A stretch of 11,352 nucleotides of DNA, from NCBI GenBank assembly GCA_016934605.1, contig JAFGSO010000254.1, positions 1 to 11,352 of the forward strand, given 5' to 3'. Below the pieces are notes generated by a model. It was not told the DNA's origin and ran no database searches. It was given only the letters and a program-made list of their open reading frames with translations. This document shows, one piece after another, positions 6,811 to 11,352 of the stretch (position 1 is its first letter; each line of letters begins with the position of its first letter). Origin of the DNA: Calditrichota bacterium (GTDB lineage Bacteria; Calditrichota; Calditrichia; RBG-13-44-9). The translations under genes were made by a program, and so were the position numbers.

Positions 6811-8403
6811 TTATAACATCAAGACAAATCTATTTTCACCGGCCACTATATCAAAATCGCTGCGACCGATCCGGCTGGAAATAACCAGACGAAATGGACT
6901 ATCACTCAGAATCCGGATCAACGCTTCTCCCGCAGGAAGATCATTGGATTCACATATTATATCCGCACGATTGTCTCCAAACCGGTAATTTTCCACCCCA
7001 TGCTTTTCCTGCAGACGAAGATTCCAGTAGAGCTCATCCTCCGGCGCAGAAGGCTGCAACCCGATAATATTCTCCAGCAGCAGTGCAACCGGACCCAGAC
7101 CTGTCCATCCCACAAAATCCTGCCGGCAATAATAGGTACCGTCCCATCGGGTTGCCGGCCGAGAAAAATCGGGTGAATAACATTCCCAGATAGTCCGGTA
7201 ATCTACGTCCCGCTCTGAGGGAATGATACGGTTACTGTCCGGCCGAAAATTGGCATATACATCATATATATTATTCACATGATTCATGGCTGCCATTGCG
7301 GCAATTTCCCTCAGCGGATACATGTCCAGACCTTTGATTATCATATAATTAAGAGGTGCCCAGACGCCTCCCCGCCAGTAATGACCCTCCCGGTCATATT
7401 CGGGATGATCTGCGGACAGCGACGGAAACAGATGCGGACGGTAAAATTCATCCGGATTACTCAGGTGCTCCGCCATTTTCCGCGCCTGAGGAAAGGTAGC
7501 TGTTTCCGAGATCAGTGACCAGAAAGAAGCACCGGTCTTGACCTTCTGTTTTCGACCATTCCTGTCCAGATCATAATAAAAGCCTTCACCTTCATCCCAC
7601 ATCATGGAGTTAATCAGCCTTACCAGCTCATTATAGCGTTGCTGGTATGCAGCGAACAGCCTCTCTTCTCCCGTCTCCCGGGCAATGAACATCATGAACT
7701 TGGCAAAAAGCGCCATCTGACAGGACAGATCAACCCACCCGCCCTGTTCGATATCAAACCGCGGAGAGTCATCCATTCCGCTGCCCAGATGAGTGTTGTA
7801 ATAAAAAGACTGTGCTTTGCCCTCCCCCCTGCAGTTGCCATCTATCCAGCGGTAATAAGCATCCAGCACAGGCAGAATACGGATAAAACGGGAATTATCT
7901 CCGCTAAGCAGATAATATTTCCATTCTGCCCAGGCAAAAAGTGGCGGATTGATCATCGGTTCTTCCACCCCAGGCATTTCTGCAGGTTCGCCATTACCTT
8001 CATGGTATACACGACATATCCAGCCATCTCTACGTTGCCTGGCGTAAAAATTGTCTAGCGATTCCATTGCCGGGAAAGCCCCATGGCCATATATGGCAAA
8101 CATCACCATGAAACATGTATCCCACTGGTAAATATATTCGTTAAACCCTTCATCCAGATATGTCCGGGAAAAACCATTGCCCGGGGTCCCTGCACGAACA
8201 TTATTGTCCAGCAGATTCCAGGATATCCAGTAGATTTCGGACAGATAGCCGGATTTTTCAAAGAAAGGCCGGGGAAGATGGGTTTTAAAAACTGCCGGTG
8301 ACCCCGCTGGTACTTTGACCATACCGGTTTCTTTTTCTTCTTCCTGACAGGATAAACTAAGAGTTAAAGTGATGAGGAAAACATACCTTAACCAGCGTCG
8401 CAT
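6811..8403 (-). CDS. MGH1/trehalase-like glycoside hydrolase lipoprotein
   Basis: 530 residues from ATG 8403. The N-terminus (MRRWLRYV, a hydrophobic core, LSLSC with Cys19, then QEEEKE) is a lipoprotein signal with an imperfect lipobox, so a membrane-anchored periplasmic or surface enzyme is likely. The body looks like the (alpha/alpha)6 barrel of GH37/GH63/mannosylglycerate-hydrolase-like families: QWDTCF (93-98), GSGMDDSPR (207-215, where the general-acid Asp is expected), YWRGGVWAPLNY (342-353), WECYSP (406-411, a candidate base Glu) and FVGWTGLGPVALL (430-442). A short beta-rich C-terminal tail follows. The substrate is not determinable: alpha-glucoside, trehalose or mannosylglycerate-type sugars are possible. 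A TTG 24 bases upstream (8427) extends the frame, but it spoils the signal peptide and falls at or before the predicted transcript start; the ATG has GGA 7 bases upstream. Confidence 0.75.
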   Translation of the reverse strand: MRRWLRYVFLITLTLSLSCQEEEKETGMVKVPAGSPAVFKTHLPRPFFEKSGYLSEIYWISWNLLDNNVRAGTPGNGFSRTYLDEGFNEYIYQWDTCFMVMFAIYGHGAFPAMESLDNFYARQRRDGWICRVYHEGNGEPAEMPGVEEPMINPPLFAWAEWKYYLLSGDNSRFIRILPVLDAYYRWIDGNCRGEGKAQSFYYNTHLGSGMDDSPRFDIEQGGWVDLSCQMALFAKFMMFIARETGEERLFAAYQQRYNELVRLINSMMWDEGEGFYYDLDRNGRKQKVKTGASFWSLISETATFPQARKMAEHLSNPDEFYRPHLFPSLSADHPEYDREGHYWRGGVWAPLNYMIIKGLDMYPLREIAAMAAMNHVNNIYDVYANFRPDSNRIIPSERDVDYRTIWECYSPDFSRPATRWDGTYYCRQDFVGWTGLGPVALLLENIIGLQPSAPEDELYWNLRLQEKHGVENYRFGDNRADIICESNDLPAGEALIRILSDSPFRLVISSRIGRSDFDIVAGENRFVLML

Positions 8404-8430
8404 GGTGAGTTCCGGAAAAATGTTCAAATC

Positions 8431-8459
8431 AATATAAACGCATTCAGCGGCAAAGTAAA
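8431..8459 (-). promoter_or_regulatory. Candidate promoter for the GH lipoprotein-deoC unit
   Basis: Minus-strand TTTACT (complement of 8454-8459), a 17-base spacer, then TATATT (complement of 8431-8436, 5 of 6 to consensus). The implied start is about 20 bases before the ATG at 8403. Confidence 0.4.
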
Positions 8460-8633
8460 CAGGAAATCTGAATTGGAAATAAACGACTTATCCATTCTCA
8501 CACCTCATGATACCAGGGCACAAATAGAACAAAGAAAAAGATTATTGTCTGGCATATTCATTTTAAATGTAAATTAATCAGGCGAAAGACCTAAATATAT
8601 TCTAAATTTACAGAAATGTAATTTCCGGGGAGC

Positions 8634-8664
8634 TTGCAAATCCCTATGGTGAGTATTAAATTTG
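8634..8664 (+). promoter_or_regulatory. Candidate tig-clpP-clpX promoter
   Basis: TTGCAA (8634-8639), a 17-base spacer, then TAAATT (8657-8662). The downstream box extended to 8664 reads TAAATTTG, an exact match to the Bacteroidetes -7 element TAnnTTTG, so both models agree on the same place. The implied start is near 8671, about 33 bases before the tig ATG. Confidence 0.45.
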
Positions 8665-8703
8665 TTGGTTATATTTCAATTGAGCCAACAAAAAAGGAAA
8701 GAT

Positions 8704-9972
8704 ATGCAGACAGAAGTTGAGAAATTGAATTCTTACATGAAAAAACTCCGGGTTGATATATCCCCCGAGGAACTGATCCCACTGGAGGAAAAGGTCGTCA
8801 GAAACTATCAGCGGCGAGCAGATATTCCGGGATTCCGTAAAGGGAAGGCACCGCTCAATCTTATCCGTCAGAGAAATAAAGAATTCATCCAGCAAGATCT
8901 TATCGAAGAGGCCATACATCAATTTTACAGCAAAGCACTGAATGAAGCAGACATTAATCCTGTTTCTGAAGGCAAAATCACTCAGTTCAATTTTGAAAAT
9001 GTTGACTCTGGTATGCTGTTAGAAATAGAAATTGAAGTTGAGCCAGAAGTTGAACTGAAAAAATATAAAGGACTTACAGTAGAAAAAGAAACAGTGCAGT
9101 TAACCGAGGAGATGGTCGATGACGCAATTGAGCACCTGCGCGAACAGTATGCTACAGTGCGCGAAGTGGAAGAGGCAAAAGAAGACCATTACATTCATTT
9201 TGAAGCTCAGGAACTGGATAAGGGCGATGTACCGATTGTAGGCCACAAATATGAAAATCTCCAGGTAAAACTCGGCAGCGGAGAATTTGATTCTGACATT
9301 GAACAACAACTGATAGGAGTAAAAACAGGTGAAAAACGGATTGTTCGTAAAGAAATTCCGCCACCACCGGATAAAAAAGATAAAAACCCGGACATTCAAT
9401 CACTTCAGATCTATGTGAAGAAAATCGAAGAAAAAGAATTCCCGGAACTCGATGAAGACTTCGTGAAAAATCTTGATGATGAAAACCTGGAAAAACTGGA
9501 TCAACTGCGTGAACGCATCCGTCAGAATATGCAGTTGGATTTTCAACAGCGGAGTGAAAGAACTCTTCGGAACAGGATTATCGATGAACTTCTGAAGGAA
9601 AATCCTTTTAATGTCCCTCCAAGCATGGTTGAAAACTATCTGAATGAAATGATAAACGAGATTCAGAGTCAGTCCAAAGACAGAACAATTGACCAGGAGG
9701 CAGTCCGCAAGGAATATCGAGTATCTGCCGTACACAATATCCGCTGGTATTTTCTGAAGAAAAAACTGGCCGAAGAGGAAAATCTTTCCATCAGCGATGA
9801 AGAAGTTTTCCGCCTGATTGAGGAATCCAATCTGGATGATAAAATAAAAAAACAGGCAAAATTAGACAGGCAATATATTGGAAGGCTGAAGGAAGATTTA
9901 CTGGAGAATAAAATACTGGAATTTCTAAAGGAACACGCTGATGTAACCGAAGTATATCCCGTTAATAAATAG
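8704..9972 (+). CDS. tig: Trigger factor (ribosome-associated chaperone)
   Basis: 422 residues. It binds the ribosome exit tunnel and shelters nascent chains. The N-terminal ribosome-binding domain carries the signature PGFRKGKAP (42-50). The middle FKBP-like domain (about 155-243) keeps LGSGEF and IGVKTGEKR, but the usual PGFE after the GSG motif reads DSDIE and it contains the run IPPPPDKK, so prolyl isomerase activity may be lost. The C-terminal helical domain (about 245-410) is rich in Lys, Glu and Gln, with NPFNVPPSMVE as in other trigger factors. The ATG at 8704 has AAGGAAA about 6 bases upstream; the earlier TTG (8662) lies in the predicted promoter and is rejected. It heads the tig-clpP-clpX order conserved in many bacteria, with an 82-base gap to clpP and no terminator visible. 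Confidence 0.95.
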   Translation: MQTEVEKLNSYMKKLRVDISPEELIPLEEKVVRNYQRRADIPGFRKGKAPLNLIRQRNKEFIQQDLIEEAIHQFYSKALNEADINPVSEGKITQFNFENVDSGMLLEIEIEVEPEVELKKYKGLTVEKETVQLTEEMVDDAIEHLREQYATVREVEEAKEDHYIHFEAQELDKGDVPIVGHKYENLQVKLGSGEFDSDIEQQLIGVKTGEKRIVRKEIPPPPDKKDKNPDIQSLQIYVKKIEEKEFPELDEDFVKNLDDENLEKLDQLRERIRQNMQLDFQQRSERTLRNRIIDELLKENPFNVPPSMVENYLNEMINEIQSQSKDRTIDQEAVRKEYRVSAVHNIRWYFLKKKLAEEENLSISDEEVFRLIEESNLDDKIKKQAKLDRQYIGRLKEDLLENKILEFLKEHADVTEVYPVNK

Positions 9973-10054
9973 GGAATCGGAGATAACAAATAAATAAAAC
10001 AGAAAAAGATCTTTTAGATGTGCACGATAATTTTTATAGAAGGAAGGTAATGGT

Positions 10055-10666
10055 ATGACTCTCATCCCAATGGTAATAGAACAGACCGGAAGAGGCGAGC
10101 GTGCTTACGATATCTATTCCCGGTTATTGAAAGAGCGAATTATTTTTGTGGGCACACCCATTGACGACAATATTGCCAGTCTGATAATTGCACAGCTTCT
10201 CTTTCTGGAAGCGGAAGATCCGGACAAGGATATATATATGTACCTGAACAGCCCGGGTGGAATTGTAACCTCGGGTCTGGCAATTTATGATACCATGCAG
10301 TATGTTAAACCGGATATCGTTACCACCTGTCTGGGTCAGGCAGCCAGCATGGGAGCCCTTCTTCTTGCTGCAGGTACCAAGGGTAAGCGGTATGCCCTTC
10401 CCAATGCTAGAATTATGATTCATCAACCAATGGGTGGGGTGCAGGGACAGGCGACTGATATTGATATCCATGCCAAGGAAATATTGAAAATTCGTGAGCG
10501 ATTAAACGAAATACTGGCAGAAAAAACCAGTCAATCCCTGGAAAAAATTGCCAAGGATACCGACCGTAACTTTTTCATGAGCGCCAGCGAAGCCAAAGAA
10601 TATGGAATAATCGATGACATTCTGACCAAGAGAGGTAGTGAACGGGAATCCAAAAAGAAAGAATAG
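10055..10666 (+). CDS. clpP: ClpP protease subunit with Asn at the catalytic Asp position
   Basis: 203 residues; the peptidase chamber that degrades proteins unfolded by ClpX or ClpA/C. Typical family features: LLKERIIFVGTPIDD (24-38), YLNSPGG (63-69), GQAASMGALLLAAG (94-107) with nucleophile Ser98, and MIHQPMGG (121-128) with His123. The third triad member is usually Asp in D-T-(D/E)-R-D; here the motif reads DTDRNFF, so residue 172 is Asn (codon AAC, 10568-10570). The ATG has AGGAAGG 7 bases upstream, a strong site; an out-of-frame ATG sits 5 bases earlier. clpX begins 39 bases after the stop. The reading frame is otherwise intact and of normal length, so it is not a pseudogene. Listeria ClpP1 is a known example with S98-H123-N172. 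Confidence 0.97.
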   Translation: MTLIPMVIEQTGRGERAYDIYSRLLKERIIFVGTPIDDNIASLIIAQLLFLEAEDPDKDIYMYLNSPGGIVTSGLAIYDTMQYVKPDIVTTCLGQAASMGALLLAAGTKGKRYALPNARIMIHQPMGGVQGQATDIDIHAKEILKIRERLNEILAEKTSQSLEKIAKDTDRNFFMSASEAKEYGIIDDILTKRGSERESKKKE

Positions 10667-10705
10667 CCAGATAAAATATCAGGATTATAAAACCGGATCA
10701 GAAAG

Positions 10706-11352
10706 ATGACACAAAAAAACCAGCGCTTTGACCATGAAGCACGTTGTTCCTTCTGTGGCAAACATGCCGATCAGGTGGGACAGCTTATTACCGGTGTCAA
10801 TGCCAGTATCTGCACGGAATGTATTCGCTCTGCTAGCCAGATTTTAAAACAGTCCCAGTATCAGCAGTTCCAGGAGAACCGCTTCGATCTTCCCAAGCCC
10901 CTGGAGATAAAAACTTTTTTGGATGAATTTGTTATCGGCCAGGATATCGCCAAACGGGCAATCTCCGTTGCAGTTTACAATCATTATAAACGCATCATGA
11001 TGGGCAGCTGGAATGAAGATGTTGAAATTGAGAAAAGCAATATACTTTTAATCGGACCCACCGGTGTGGGGAAAACCCTGCTGGCACAAACCCTGGCACG
11101 GATGCTGCACGTTCCGTTTTCGATTTCCGATGCCACAACACTCACCGAGGCAGGTTATGTTGGCGAGGATGTTGAAAACATCCTGGTGAGACTCTACCAT
11201 GCGGCTAATTACGATATAGAAGCCACTGAGCGGGGGATTGTTTATATCGATGAGATTGATAAAATAGCCCGTAAATCCGGAAGTCCATCCATAACCAGAG
11301 ATGTATCCGGAGAAGGGGTGCAACAGGCACTTCTGAAAATTCTGGAAGGAAC
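10706..11352 (+). CDS. clpX: ClpX ATPase, N-terminal half (runs off right edge)
   Basis: About 215 of the usual 410-430 residues. ClpX is the AAA+ unfoldase that feeds proteins into ClpP. Visible: an N-terminal zinc-binding domain with CSFC (14-17) and CTEC (36-39); FVIGQDIAKRAISVAVYNHYKR (75-96) at the start of the AAA+ module; Walker A GPTGVGKT (117-124); the pore loop GYVG (150-153); and Walker B IVYIDE (178-183) followed by IDKIARKS. The IGF loop that docks on ClpP would lie beyond the window. It follows clpP by 39 bases on the same strand and is surely co-transcribed. The ribosome binding site is weak (GGA and GAAAG only). Confidence 0.97.
   Translation, partial: MTQKNQRFDHEARCSFCGKHADQVGQLITGVNASICTECIRSASQILKQSQYQQFQENRFDLPKPLEIKTFLDEFVIGQDIAKRAISVAVYNHYKRIMMGSWNEDVEIEKSNILLIGPTGVGKTLLAQTLARMLHVPFSISDATTLTEAGYVGEDVENILVRLYHAANYDIEATERGIVYIDEIDKIARKSGSPSITRDVSGEGVQQALLKILEG

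Larger units (their letters stand above)
8404..8703. other. Divergent intergenic region between the GH lipoprotein and tig
   Basis: AT-rich 300-base gap with a candidate promoter at each end, one for each direction. No small gene, RNA gene or strong hairpin was seen in the middle part (about 8460-8630). A TTG at 8662 would open the tig frame 14 codons early but lies inside the candidate tig promoter. Confidence 0.5.

Noticed and set aside
6796..6813. AATATC/GATATT palindrome followed by T-run between the GH gene and deoC
   Set aside because: All-AT stem of at most about 4 pairs with a usable loop; too weak for a terminator.
8404..8427. TTG start giving the GH lipoprotein 8 extra residues
   Set aside because: Places extra residues before the Arg-Arg start of the signal peptide and falls at or upstream of the predicted transcript start.
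8662..8703. TTG start giving trigger factor 14 extra residues
   Set aside because: Lies within the predicted promoter, has no ribosome binding site, and the ATG at 8704 has a good one.
1..11352. Mobile element, CRISPR, prophage or toxin-antitoxin content
   Set aside because: No transposase, integrase, direct-repeat array or recognisable defence gene; all intact genes are core-type or surface proteins.

Overview
The window reads as chromosomal housekeeping DNA from a Gram-negative bacterium of the FCB superphylum (Fibrobacterota-Chlorobiota-Bacteroidota and relatives). Three things point there: a PorV/PorQ-type outer-membrane barrel protein beside a secreted M6-family metalloprotease, a short group-1 sigma factor that lacks region 1.1, and two promoter-like sites of the Bacteroidetes form TAnnTTTG. 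Neomarinimicrobiota, Calditrichota or a related candidate phylum are plausible. The exact phylum is inference and cannot be fixed from this sequence. No tRNA, rRNA, CRISPR array, insertion sequence or phage gene was seen.

Layout. Seven genes run on the minus strand over positions 1 to 8403. In transcription order they are a glycoside-hydrolase-like lipoprotein (8403-6811), deoC (6770-6072), a primary-type sigma factor rpoD (5973-5119), a phosphohexomutase annotated glmM (5068-3707), a clear intrinsic terminator (3676-3641), deoA/pdp (3575-2271), a 438-base AT-rich gap, porV-like (1832-750), and the start of an M6 metalloprotease (677 to the left edge). A 300-base divergent promoter region (8404-8703) separates these from a plus-strand cluster in the widely conserved order tig (8704-9972), clpP (10055-10666), clpX (10706 to the right edge, truncated).

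How the genes work together. DeoA and DeoC are steps of deoxynucleoside salvage and catabolism: nucleoside to base plus deoxyribose-1-phosphate, then deoxyribose-5-phosphate to acetaldehyde plus glyceraldehyde-3-phosphate. The linking phosphopentomutase is not seen as a DeoB-type gene, but an alpha-D-phosphohexomutase gene lies between them. Trigger factor, ClpP and ClpX form a protein folding and degradation module. The PorV-like protein and the M6 protease look like a cell-surface or secretion pair.

The points most worth a second look are: a ClpP whose catalytic Asp position is Asn (S98, H123, N172); a terminator-like hairpin plus U-tract placed directly before the porV ribosome binding site, at the end of a possible long leader; the phosphohexomutase between deoC and deoA; and the promoter-like sequences near the sigma factor, glmM and tig. 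Nothing here amounts to a clearly new multigene system.
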